From Branchiostoma floridae (taxonomy: Eukaryota; Chordata; Leptocardii; Amphioxiformes; Branchiostomatidae), in contig NW_023365773.1 of the NCBI RefSeq assembly GCF_000003815.2, positions 440,882-504,881 of the forward strand: a stretch of DNA of 64,000 bases. Direction: 5' to 3'. Numbering within the stretch: position 1 is the stretch's first letter; the number at the start of each line of letters is the position of its first letter. Below are positions 10,842-21,613 of the stretch, in pieces. The notes under the pieces were generated by a model. That model was not told the origin of the DNA, did no database searches, and saw nothing but the letters and a program-made list of their open reading frames with translations. The position numbers and the translations under genes are program-made.

Positions 10842-11597
10842 ACGTAGGCCTCTATTAAAGAGCGGAAACATTGTCTGTTGATGTGAGAGGGGGACACTTT
10901 TAGTTCTATAATCGGAGGAAACGGTTGAAATGTTTCGGGCCGGAAGACAACAAGTCCGTACATACATGTGATACTAGAGATAACAGTCTGTGGGTTTATC
11001 TACAAGCAGATGTACGGATCTGGCCTTTCTTGGTGTTTTACGTTTGTTTGTACAGCATTTTTTAAATGGGTTACCCTTCCTGAGTACCGTTAGAAGCACT
11101 AGGAAATTATACCAAAATGCTACAAAACTAGCTATGAAACACCTAGAATGAGCCTGATACTTACTTGGAGAATACTTTTGATATCTCCAAGTAGATGTAG
11201 AGTGTAGCTGTATTCGCTTCTATTGTAGCTGTAGCTAAAATGGTGTTGCATGCGGTCTTTTTCTCCCTTTTTTTCTACAAATGAGTGTTCGGCATAAGTT
11301 TTTAAAAAGCAGCCCCGAAATGGCTTGTGCATATGCAAATGCGCATCAAGACCTATAAATGAAAAGCGAGCCGATGCCACACACATCTGCTCGATGATGA
11401 CGTCAGTACCGGGGTCACCTGAATTGGGCCTGGGATTGAGTAGAATTTGGCCCGTGTCTGGCCCCATGCCGGGCCGTATTAGTCCAGCACCCTTGGTTAC
11501 ACAGTCGCTGCCGGCTTAAGTCATCAAGATCGCAGTGAAAAGTAAGCAACACCTCCTGTATGTAGTGCCAAATCTGTGGCGACATGGGAAATAGCTT
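10842..11597. other. Spacer with one partial MITE end pair
   Basis: Around 11160-11200 lie two facing TACTTGGAGA / TCTCCAAGTA motifs related to the MITE ends. Otherwise no gene or structure supported. Confidence 0.5.
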
Positions 11598-11807
11598 TAC
11601 TCTCCAAGCAGAGGTTCGTCTCTTCCTGCTTTATGTCGTGTTTTAGGCGTTTTTATATGGCTTTCCATTTCTGTTTTGTCCTGTTCTCGTACGTCATTCT
11701 TTCAAAGCCAAAACGAAGAAAAAGGGACAAAATAGAAAGCCCAATACAAAAGTTTTCAAAAGTGAAACGTCAAAAACAACCGGAGCCGAACCACTGCTTG
11801 GAGGGTA
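11598..11807. mobile_element. MITE with long internal inverted repeat
   Basis: Ends TACTCTCCAAGCAGAGGTTC and GAACCACTGCTTGGAGGGTA. The interior folds back (e.g. CATTCTTTCAAAGCCAAAAC). The open frame crossing it is not a gene. Confidence 0.7.
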
Positions 11808-11815
11808 AAATATCG

Positions 11816-11877
11816 TCTCTATTCTATTCTATTCTATTCTATTCTATTCTATTCTATTCTATTCTATTCTATTCTAT
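11816..11877. repeat. (TATTC)n microsatellite
   Basis: About eleven to twelve pentanucleotide copies directly follow the MITE at 11598-11807. Confidence 0.95.
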
Positions 11878-13463
11878 CCTTAATACTTGAATATTTATTG
11901 CTTCCTTCAAATATTATGTAATGTCTACTGTATAGTATCTATCTATACGTGAACCTAGCCAAATTGTTGCCATTTTCATTTTTTTTTATCTGGCAAGGAA
12001 ATCTCTCAAACGTCCTTGTATCTGTCAACATACATGATTGTTTCTCGACACTTTTACGTGTCGTGCGTGACCCGACGTGACATTTGGTCCTGGGCTATGG
12101 AGGGGTTTTCCGTGCACTCGGGTGAAACCATATTCACCATTTATTAAAGCAGGTTGAAAATAACCTCCTTGTGTTCTACCTTAGTACCTACTTAGTCCCT
12201 TGATCTTCAGGTCGTTGGGGGGGACAAGGCTAAGCTATGAAGATACTCCATTATAGATAAACTTCTGCAAAATCATACGACTGGAAGAAAATGTCTCCAC
12301 GTGGTATATTCTTCTTCTTCTTATGTTGATAACGCTTTATTTGCAGCTACTGTATGAAATCACGCCACATCGCCATGCGTTTAAACCCAAACAGACCCTT
12401 CAACACAATTTGTCCCAGTGACCCCGAGGTCACAGACGAAGCCTGATACCCCCCGGCCATGACACACACTTCCCCAAGGCGAAGCCAGCCCGGAACGTAA
12501 GCGGTTTCTCCGCTATTATCGATCTTTTACGTGCTTGAGGAACAAGGGACTGCACGACTGTGTGTGCTGATGCCCTGGTGGGTAAGTTGGGTTTGTGTGA
12601 GACTTCGAACTGTTGGAGATGAGCGTCAAATGAGCATGGCAAAATCATGGTGTTTGTTTTGGGGACGGGGTGATCTCTCTCAACACATACTGTAATCTTT
12701 ATCTACTGGGGCTTACCAACTTAAACACATACTAGTACTTTGACTTTGCAGTTATTTACAACAGGGATTAGTCTATAACATTACGTTTTACTTATCATGT
12801 GCAGACACTTGTGCATATCTCCTCAAAATGATTTTAAAACCTTACCGGACTTTTGACACCCCCGTTACAGCCTATTACTAACACATATAGTCATAGTAAA
12901 GTAAGCGTGTAATGTGTAATGTTAGGTGCTTTGCGTTAAGCCTTCGATTTTGTACGGTCTTTGCTTTCTTTTGTTTCGATAACCATTTCAAGACCAATAT
13001 GTAACATATTGAAGCTGGACTTGAATCTAATCATATTGAGGCTAATTGAGACTATATTGAGATGTTATTTGCACCAAGCTGGAGTAAAAGGTACGCCAAC
13101 AAGCTGTTGATGTAGTCCAAATACCCACCGACATGATCGCAGGGATGATCAAATTATAATTACTGTGACGTTAGTGAAGACTACATTTCATTTTTTTAAC
13201 CATAACATTAGTTCTTTGCATGCCTAACGTTATCACCACACAATATGCCCATTTGAGTACGGCTGTACCAGTTAACAATTAGACTTGACACCCGACACCC
13301 TCCCTACGTAGGCGGTAGCTTCCCCACCGATTATCGAATGAAATGCCTTTCATGTAACTATATAACAGTACTTAACGTTACCCCATAGAAAGTGCCTCAA
13401 CCTTTCCCAGTTAATTCAGCAGACCGCTTGGGCAAGCGGCAGTGGAGGGTACGTAACTATGCA
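11878..13463. other. Spacer, nothing recognised
   Basis: No open frame resembles a known protein and no RNA gene was seen. Confidence 0.55.
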
Positions 13464-13599
13464 TTAATCTCCAAGCAGACCCTACGGTGCCATAAGATAG
13501 TAGCCAGGGAGTATAGCCGGCTAAGGGAGTCAAACGGGCACCGGACCTACGGTACGTTTAATACTATACATTACGCACCGTGGATCTGGTTGGAGATTA
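13464..13599. mobile_element. MITE with TAATCTCCAAGCAGA ends
   Basis: The left end TAATCTCCAAGCAGACCCTA, GGTGC mirrors the right end GCACC..GGATCTGGTTGGAG ATTA. The flanks (ACTATGCA/GGTATGCA) are weakly similar. The following 400 bp contain several degenerate CACGCTTAACGATAAATTA-type repeats and no gene. Confidence 0.6.
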
Positions 13600-14357
13600 G
13601 GTATGCATGGGGGATCCTGGTAAATGTAGGACGTCCCGCAACGCTTAACAGAAAATTAGGAGGCTCAGCAACGCTTAACGATAAATTCAGAAGCGATGGC
13701 ATCGCATATCGGTAAAAACACTTGTTCTTGCGACAAGTTTTTAGAGATCGTCTCTTTGTACGCAAGGGTTTCTGACAAAGCAGCAAAATGCCTGTTCATG
13801 AAAGCTCATTGGAAAAAGCTATAGTTTTCGAACACCTACACAGCAAACAGGACGTCGTTGGGCGACCTTACGTTCGCCTTCGGGATGCGAATGATTTGTC
13901 AATAAATCTCAACGAGGAATTCAGGAAAGAAATAACGCTTAGAAGGATTAAAGCGATCAGTCACGCTTCATGAATGATTTACCGGTCACGCTTAACGATG
14001 AATTAGAGCGGACCGGCTACGATTTACGGTAAATTGAAACAGCTCTCTGCGCCTCACGGAAAAAGGCATCATCATCATCAGCTGCAGAATCTCACGCTAG
14101 GGTTGTATTCTGATCCTGATTCCTGCTACCCGCTGTAGCACACAGGTCACGGAGGATACTCCTGACCCGTTCATTGTTTGGCTCTTGTTTTATATAAACA
14201 TTTTCAGTGGAGGTACGTATATCGTCTTAACACACATGAACTACATATGCTACATGTTCGCCGGGTTCCATGTGTCTATCCACCAGAGTGTGTTTAAGAA
14301 ATCTCTATTGTAGCATCCCCTGCTGTGCACAGTTTACATACATGGATGTAGGAGTGT

Positions 14358-14500
14358 ATTGTGTTTGTTTGTTTGAACCTTTACTTATTCACGAGAAGCT
14401 CAAATCGGCCTGCAGGCCGCTTTTCATTGAGTTCATGAGGGAAGAGGTAAGGGTTAGATAAAATATAACAGAGATACAGTTTACATCGAGTCCTAATAAA
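14358..14500. repeat. Dispersed repeat, copy of 5425-5560
   Basis: CAAATCGGCCTGCAGGCCGC and TTCATGAGGGAAGAGGTAAG match the SZT2-intron copy closely. A weaker trace (TTTGAACCTTTATTTAC) is at 26240. The intervening spacer 13974-14745 shows no gene. Confidence 0.6.
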
Positions 14501-14745
14501 TCTGGAGAACGTTGCATTGGAGATCCCTTTGCACTTACTTTTCCAGGTGGCGGATATATGTGACCTGGTGGCAAATACTGTTCGTCGGCTATAGTTAGTC
14601 AAAAGCTTGTGTATGTTTTATCAATACAGAAAACTTTTTTCACATTCCAGAGATGTCTTCACGGTAAAAAGCTCCAGATGCAATCACAAGCTCCAACCGC
14701 ACGGGGGCGCAGCTGAGTGGTGATAGTCTGTATGTCAAGACGAAG

Positions 14746-16785
14746 ATGGCAACACGGTGCAGCCGCAAGAGGGCGTTGTTGTCCATCGGCGCTCTTCTCC
14801 TGTCTGTCGCGTTACTGGCGCATTATCGATGGGATGTTCCATTATCAATCACAGGGAGGCAGGCTCAAGCCCAAGGCAACAGTAATAAGGAAAGGTAAGA
14901 CAACTTTCAGTAGCCTCCACCAGGCCTTCCTATGCGGGTGAGCGGATCGTAGAATTCGGCAAAAATCGGAAAATTTGCCAAGGGAGTCAGCCACGCTAAG
15001 GTTCAGGTCTCCCCTCCAAATCATTTGGTAGCAAAACACCCCTGGCAAACTATTCTCCCTATAATGGCCAACGTAGTCAGTCTCATAGAGACTAAACTTT
15101 CAGCCCGTTTATTTGAGAAAGTAAGATAGTGATCTAACACAGCTGACCTCTCACATTCTCCTATTTGTTCATTACTTTATCTATTTAATAGCAAATGTCA
15201 CAAAGTACATGACACAGACTCTCAGTCTCAGGCAGCGTTGCTAATATTAGAGAGTCTGCAAATACAGAGGAATGGTAATACAATGTGAAACATCACCGGC
15301 AATATCATTTCAAATTCATTAATTAGCCACTGTCGTTTCGTTGTAATAAAGTTTTCTATTTAACTGAAAGTTACATTTCATTGTAGGCACCAGTTCAAAG
15401 TTTCCGAAGAAGATGGCAGGAACGCAGACTTGCGGGAGAATGAGGAACTGCGTGGAGAAAAATACGGCATCAACAAGGACGTCAGTAGATTCCACAGCAC
15501 TTGTAGGCCAAAATCTAACATAGTTTTTCTAAAGAGCCACAAAACGGCGAGTTCCACCGTACAGAACATCCTGATGAGATACGGACTGGCCAACAACCTC
15601 ACCTTCGCCCTACCGAAAAGGGAGAACTTCCTCAACTGGCCAAAATTCTTCCACAAGTCGTCTGTTCTACAGGAACATCTCCATGGTAACCAGGAACATC
15701 TCCATGGCAACCAGGAGCGTCTCCTTGGTAACCGGGAACATCTCCATGGTAACCAGGAGCGTCTCCATGGTAACAAGGAACATCTCCATGGCAACCAGGA
15801 GCGTCTCCATGGTAACCAGGAACATCTCCATGGTAACCAGGATCGTCGCCATGGTAACCATACAGCCTACAACATCCTCTGCCATCACACGCGGTTTCAC
15901 TACGACAACATCCGGGACCTCATGCCAGACGACTCCGTGTACGTGACCATTGTTAGGAACCCGGTGGACATGTTTGAGTCGATTTTTACCTACAGAAGAC
16001 TTGACAAGAAGTACCACATTTCTCAACCAAACTCCTTAAAGGTGTTCCTCGACAGCCCCTCAGACTTCGTGAAGAAATATGGTCGGACAGAACATTCCCA
16101 GAATCCTTTGCTCTACGATCTGGGTTACGACAGCGATCAGCTGACGTCATCACAGACGATACAATCAGCTATTGATCGGATCGGTCAGATATTTTCCGTT
16201 GTCATGGTAGCAGACTATTTTGAAGAGTCATTGATATTGTTGAAGCATGTTTTATGCTGGTCGTTAGATGACGTCACCTTTTTCAAGGTTAACGTCAGAA
16301 GCGACAAGTCCGTGCGTCACGTGACCGCAGACATGGCGGGAAAAATCCGCCAATGGAACAAGGCGGACGCCATGTTGTTCGAACACTTCAACAGAACTTT
16401 GTGGGCGAAACTTTCCAAACTGCCCTTCAACTGGAGGCAGGAAGTCCAGCTCCTCAAGGAGAGAAACCAGCGTCTTAAAGACGCGTGTCTGAAGTCTGAC
16501 GACGCCTCCAACACGGAAATAAGAGAGCAGAAGTTCCGAGTCTGGGAGCCGGAGGGAGTTTCTGTGCGCGGGTTCCTCCTGAGAGACTCTGCCCGGGAGA
16601 ACAGGACTTGTGTCAACATGGCGAAACCGCCCAAACCGTTTACTTACGAGCTGCAGGACAGGGAGAGGCTTAGGCTCGGGACGGGACAGCTGCATGACAG
16701 GGAAAGGGCGGGACAGCTGCAGTACAGGGAAAGGGAAAGACTTAGACTCGGGACAGCTGCAGGACAGGGAAAGGGCGGGACTTAG
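14746..16785 (+). CDS. Galactose 3-O-sulfotransferase (GAL3ST family), two exons
   Basis: Exons 14746-14894 and 15387-16785, phase 2 at the intron, 515 residues. Exon 1 gives a type II signal anchor: basic MATRCSRKR followed by a hydrophobic stretch to about residue 27. This fits a Golgi-membrane enzyme with a lumenal catalytic domain. Exon 2 has the PAPS 5'-phosphosulfate motif FLKSHKTASSTVQNIL and the 3'-phosphate region VTIVRNPVDMFESIF, then a W.P.G motif near the C-terminus as in GAL3ST enzymes. Such enzymes move sulfate from PAPS to the 3-OH of galactose on glycolipids or glycoproteins. Two oddities: nine 7-residue repeats (EHLHGNQ type) sit between NWPKFFHKSSVL and NILCHHTRF, and the last about 45 residues come from a second minisatellite. 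ATG 14746 is chosen because it gives the anchor; the upstream ATG at 14732 is out of frame. Confidence 0.85.
15672..15860 (+). repeat. In-frame 21-bp minisatellite inside the sulfotransferase
   Basis: Nine units of GAACATCTCCATGGTAACCA(G), alternating EHLHGNQ and ERLHGNQ, all in frame with no stop. The same array, with different unit variants, is in the pseudogene at 26428-26828. Confidence 0.95.
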
Positions 16786-16975
16786 ATTCGGGACAGCTGC
16801 AGGACAGGGAAAGGGTGAGACTCGGGACAGCTGCAGGACAGGGAAAGGGTGAGACTCGGGACAGCTGCAGGACAGGGAAAGAGCGAGACTTAGACTCGGG
16901 GCAGCTGCAGGACAGGGAAAGGGCGAGACTTAGACTCAGGACAGCTGCAGGACAGGGAGGGGCTTAGACTCGAGA
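16650..16975 (+). repeat. Minisatellite spanning the sulfotransferase stop codon
   Basis: Units built on GACAGCTGCAGGACAGGGAA, (A)GGG and CGAGACTTAGACTCGG, about 33-45 bp, run from inside the coding end past the stop at 16785 into the 3' UTR. Unit length is not a multiple of three, so gain or loss of units would change the C-terminus. Confidence 0.9.
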
Positions 16976-17390
16976 CAGCCGGTTTGGGCTGAATTATGTG
17001 GAAGTTGTATCTAATAATATTGACGTTGACGCATTTACAAAATTTGGAGTACCAAAATCTCAGGGCAGAGAAGTCATCAGAGCAGAGGATGAGGCAAATT
17101 ATTTCTTCCTCCAACGACCTCATGTCTCATGCGAGACAGAGTCGTCTGGAGGGATTTCATGAACTGAACATGTACACTTCACCAAATTACCATTGACTTA
17201 TATACATGATACATGTAACGTTATATAGAATTTGTAAAGTTTATAACGTTTTTTGACGTGTGTGTGTGTGTGTGTGTGTGTATTGAGTCTTACCCTCCTT
17301 GGTCTTACATATTTGTAAAGCACTATGGAGCTTTATGAACTTTGAACACGTCGTAAATTCCACTTCAGTCCCTTTCGTTCTATTGATGCA

Positions 17391-17396
17391 AATAAA
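17391..17396 (+). terminator. Possible poly(A) signal of the sulfotransferase gene
   Basis: AATAAA about 600 bp after the stop. A (GT)n run lies at 17262-17281. No closer canonical signal was seen. Confidence 0.4.
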
Positions 17397-18007
17397 TTAC
17401 ACAGTCATTCATTCATCCATCCGTTCCATCAGGTCAGGTAATGTTACTGTCGGCCAGGCCGAAAAACATACAAATCTGATAAACTAGTCCGTCACTGGTC
17501 CTGAAGTACCTGAATATGAAGGACAACATGTACTGTGCCATTAACGCTGCCTTTCTTTCAGAGAAAAACAAGGTCACTATTAACATAAAAGTCAATTTAT
17601 TTGATACGCTGTTAAAAACGTTCACAACACCGTAGTATGAAACCGATATTAATATTACCTTAAAGACAATCCAGTGGTCCAATAGTGAATATATGTGATA
17701 GCGATTACGCTAATATTTACAATGTAGACAATCCACATACGTGGACACATCTACAAAATTTTCATATATCTAAATTTTACACATTTGCAGACTTTAAGTT
17801 TTCACTTCTTTAAAGTTCACATTTCAAACTTTCTATTCTCCTAGAAAAGTAACACATGTACAAAGTGTACGTATTTACAATGTATATACAATGTTTACAC
17901 ATTTACAGAGTAAATATTTACAAACTACACATTTAAAAAGTCAAGTCTACATAAAAATATGTACAAAGTTTACAACTTCACAAGATTTACATACTTACAA
18001 AGTGTAC

Positions 18008-18008
<1 letters not shown>

Positions 18009-18040
<32 letters not shown>

Positions 18041-18095
18041 TGTACACACATACATACTTACAAAGTATATATATATATATATATATATATAAATA
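18009..18095. repeat. (TA)n / (GTATA)n microsatellite
   Basis: Two long alternating TA tracts separated by a TGTACACACATACATACTTA spacer. The open frames here are low-complexity artefacts. Confidence 0.95.
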
Positions 18096-18199
18096 TAAAT
18101 ATAAATACATACTAGAAAGGTAACATTTGCAAGCAAATACAGAATGTTTACCTTCACATGATCTAGCCTAACATTTCTACTTGGAAATTGGGGAGAGAG

Positions 18200-21100
18200 C
18201 CATGGAGCCATTGGTTTCCTTCAACGATATGTAATCAAATGTTTAAAAAAAGCTTTGAAATCCATCAGGCCACAGCAAGTAAATTTCATGGATGACATCC
18301 TCTGCAGACTGCAAAAATAGTGAGATAGGGCGAAAAAAACAAGATGTGTGAAAAAAAGTTGGATACATTTTCAAAAATAGGCACCATAAAGTTGTGATGA
18401 CTGTTGTAAAAAAGAAATAAAGGGACAAAACATGGTATCAGAGCCAAGAAGGCATTCATTCCTGTATTTAAGACATGTACTGGTGTAGTAAAAGTGACAC
18501 TAGTGTGGTAGACTGGCATCACCAACAAAGTTGGTAGCCACACTCATAGCTTCCATATTGGTTTCACTTTTACAACTATCCAATAAGTTTCATTTCTACA
18601 ACTACAGTCTCGGGTACCTTGGAAGTGTCCCTTCTATAAGTACAACTATAAGGCTACAACACAACATATTTGCTCTTTTTGCTATTTCTTGGTATTTTAT
18701 CGTCATGTTGACCATCCCTGCAGAAGGAAAAATACCTTTTTTTCCTTAAATCAGGCGAAAATTAATGCGCACGCTGATGTCATCCATAAAATGTACTTGG
18801 TGTGGCCTTAGTCTCGTGCTCCGATTTGGTGCAGAGCGCGCGCGGCGAAGTTCAGTGGAAGTTGAATACACGTGTATAAGTTAGATTTTGTCCTTTCCGT
18901 CATGTCGGTGCCGTCAATATGGGTGCGTAAATGTAGACAATTATTTTGCAAAAATTCTACAGAAAATCAGCGGGTGTTTGCAGACGGTGCTGGTTTAGAT
19001 GATACATGTAGTTCCTAACGCCTGGCCGGCGGCTAGAGTGAAGCGACCGGTCGAACCCGCCAGCATATGTATGTAGGAAAATCCCCCTCCCCTACTGCTA
19101 TGGTCAGTCGCATATTGCTGACTTTTTTTGTTATTATCCCCCCCCCCCCCACGATTAACTGTCAGTTATTGCTACCACATACGTACAGAAGTCAAATTTA
19201 AAAAAGAAGATAAATATGTAAATTCAAATGCCAAAGATACTTTCAATATAGTTGACGACAAGGGCTCAGACCTCACCAGCTTGCAATCATGCGGCATTTT
19301 ATGTAAGGGCGGGGCCTTACATAAACCGTGAAAAATAAGTTTGCTTTTGATCATGATCTTTTTACTAACTGCTTGTAAGATTTTGACTGAGCAAGGAGGT
19401 TAAAAAAATCACTGAGTGTAAATTTCTGCACAGAGCTGTCGTCTGAATGAATCTCGGGATTCATGGGATTGTGTACAGTAGCCAAGTTTTGCGTCGCCAA
19501 GGAAATTTGAGCTTTAAAATGGTTAACACGTTACGTTCGAAGCATGGTCGCTACGTTGTGGCACATCTTACATTTAAGTTACTAAAAAATCGCCATGCAA
19601 ATTTAATTGTTTTACAGATGAGGCATAAAACCCCTTTGGTTTGAGGCACGACGTATAAATTTGAGCTTGGAAAATCCCCGGTCGCCGGCTAACGATACAC
19701 AAGCCGGCATGCGACGGATATTGATGTAGCAAACATGTCTGTATGAAACCTTAGATTCCCAGGAAGTTCGCAACTTGATTGACAGGCAGTGGTTCGATCT
19801 GAGAATATGTAAATCACTGAATGCATCATAACACGAACATCATTGAAAGTAATTTCTCCTTGCCTGTCCAAAAACAAACCGGGTAAAACACTAGCAACTA
19901 GCGGAGTAAAAAACAAATGTGGTTCAAAGTATATCATGACTTTGCACTGAACTGACTGGAATTACAAGGCATTTGCCGTGTACTTTGAGATCAAATGCGG
20001 TGCCGATCAGACGGCAAAGGTCATCATATTTAGTTTCCGGTGTTGCCATGGGCGGGAATTTTGTTCGTTGTTGTGACAAAGATGTAGAATTTTGCGCGTT
20101 CTTACTTCGGAGCCTTTGGCGTGAAATGAAGTTTTTACTGTCATTGAGGTACGAAGTAACAGATCGTGAACGTTGGCATGGCTTCACCGACCTTGGAATG
20201 CAACAAGCGGCGTAAACAGTCCCATTTTGTGCTTGTGCTGTGAAAGGCCACGAACTTGAAACTCTCCCGACGCGTATAAAGCTGTATGTAGGTGAAATGT
20301 ACTTAACCGTGACTCCGTTTCGTGCTTCACTTGTGAATCGGGATCAACCCAGCGCTGTGGTAACGTTACTGCATGATGAACATGGTGAACGGAAATTATG
20401 ACGACGTACGATGGGGATGGAGGGCGTTCCACGTTGCGGTTTATCTTGCTTGTTCAGGTCAGTTTATTTGCGAAATAAAATCCTCAAGTCCCTCGTTTGT
20501 GTTTTGCATACCTAATATGTCTCAAATGTAAATCTTTCAGTTTGGATGACGATCTTCGTGCGTAAAAGCCGCCAATACGCAGTGACCTTGCGTGTAACGC
20601 AGAGCATGTTTTTGTGCACAATTTTTCTTGTTTACTCAAAATTTGGTTAACTATAAACTATACACCAGTCCGTATTCTCTCTGTCGACGGTATGCGTTTG
20701 TTTACAAATTAGTGCGTGAGCATGCAACCTTGTAAAAACAGTTGAATCAAAAGACTAGTGCTGGCATACAATGTATGACACCGTGTGTGTTGTCGATTTG
20801 ACGTAACTCGATCGAATACAACATAGAATCATATCAATGTTTGGATAGCTTAGAGATAAGGTACAACTGGCTCGTTCAGGTTACTGAACTTAAACAAAAT
20901 CAAAAATAATATGCCCAACAGACACTTAATCTTGACTTGATATATATTCATACAATTAGTGACCTACCTCTCCACACATTTCGATACTTTTGGGGTATTA
21001 TATTTCCTTCTGCTGGCGCGGCGGCTTGTTCGATAGCTGCGGCGGTCGTTGACCTCGTTTCGAACAACGTTCCAAGATTCCAGAGGTGTTCTAAAGTTCG

Positions 21101-21289
21101 ATTTTGTGTTAAAATTGCTATTTTTTTCACCCTTTTTTGCTCCATAAAATCATTATTTTGGGTCCATGTGGGCCCGAATGACCACGGTGCAGTGCGTTAT
21201 GTACAGGCCTACCAGATAACTCTGGCTTTCAAGTTAATCCAAGCTCTACTTTCGGAGATATTCATGTTTTTGAGGTGCGCGGAAAAAAA
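18200..21289. other. Spacer, no gene recognised
   Basis: Several short open frames occur, but none has splice context or a recognisable motif. A GC-rich patch around 18820-18860 (GCGCGCGCGGCG) could be a promoter remnant; nothing supports a transcript. Confidence 0.5.
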
Positions 21290-21613
21290 GAACGTCTGAG
21301 CAAAAACAATATGTGTACCTTCTGTGAAGGTAAACATAATAAGCCTGTACTTTTGAATAGCTGGAAGACCATTGGAAACTATGTATAACATATACAGTTT
21401 CCAATGCATATGAGACTTGCGTTAAGATACAATCACTTCTAGTATGCAAACCATTTCATAAAGACAATGATTTTTTACTGACAAGTTATACGTTATTGAA
21501 TCCGGACAGTATGAGGACGGTGAACTTTTGCTGGTAATATTGAGAAGTCATGATATTGGAAGGACATAGACATTCATTTGCCAACGGAACACGAGCTGTG
21601 AGAATAAATTCAG
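21290..21613 (-). repeat. 3' flank shared with the 28.2-kb gene (copy A)
   Basis: Matches about 27960-28226 base for base over most of its length (CAAGTTATACGTTATTGAAT, GGACATAGACAT, GAACACGAGCTGTGAGAATA). It is therefore homologous 3' UTR or downstream sequence of the two LRR paralogues. Confidence 0.8.

Larger units (their letters stand above)
17190..18100. repeat. Duplicated 3' flank of the sulfotransferase (copy A)
   Basis: Matches 26820-27600 in order: ACATGTAACGTTA, TTTGTAAAGTTTA.AACGTT, TACATATTTGTAAAGCACTA, GAGAAAAACAAGG, AATATTAATATTACCTTAAA, then TTTACA-rich sequence ending in (TA)n. This supports a segmental duplication. Confidence 0.75.

Noticed and set aside
15378-16026. Minus-strand frames over the sulfotransferase repeats
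   Set aside because: Antisense of the in-frame minisatellite; no independent signal.
17891-18211. Tyr/Ile-rich open frames on both strands
   Set aside because: Products of (TA)n repeats.
20937-21299. 120-residue open frame
   Set aside because: Low-complexity hydrophobic translation with no known motif and no support upstream or downstream.
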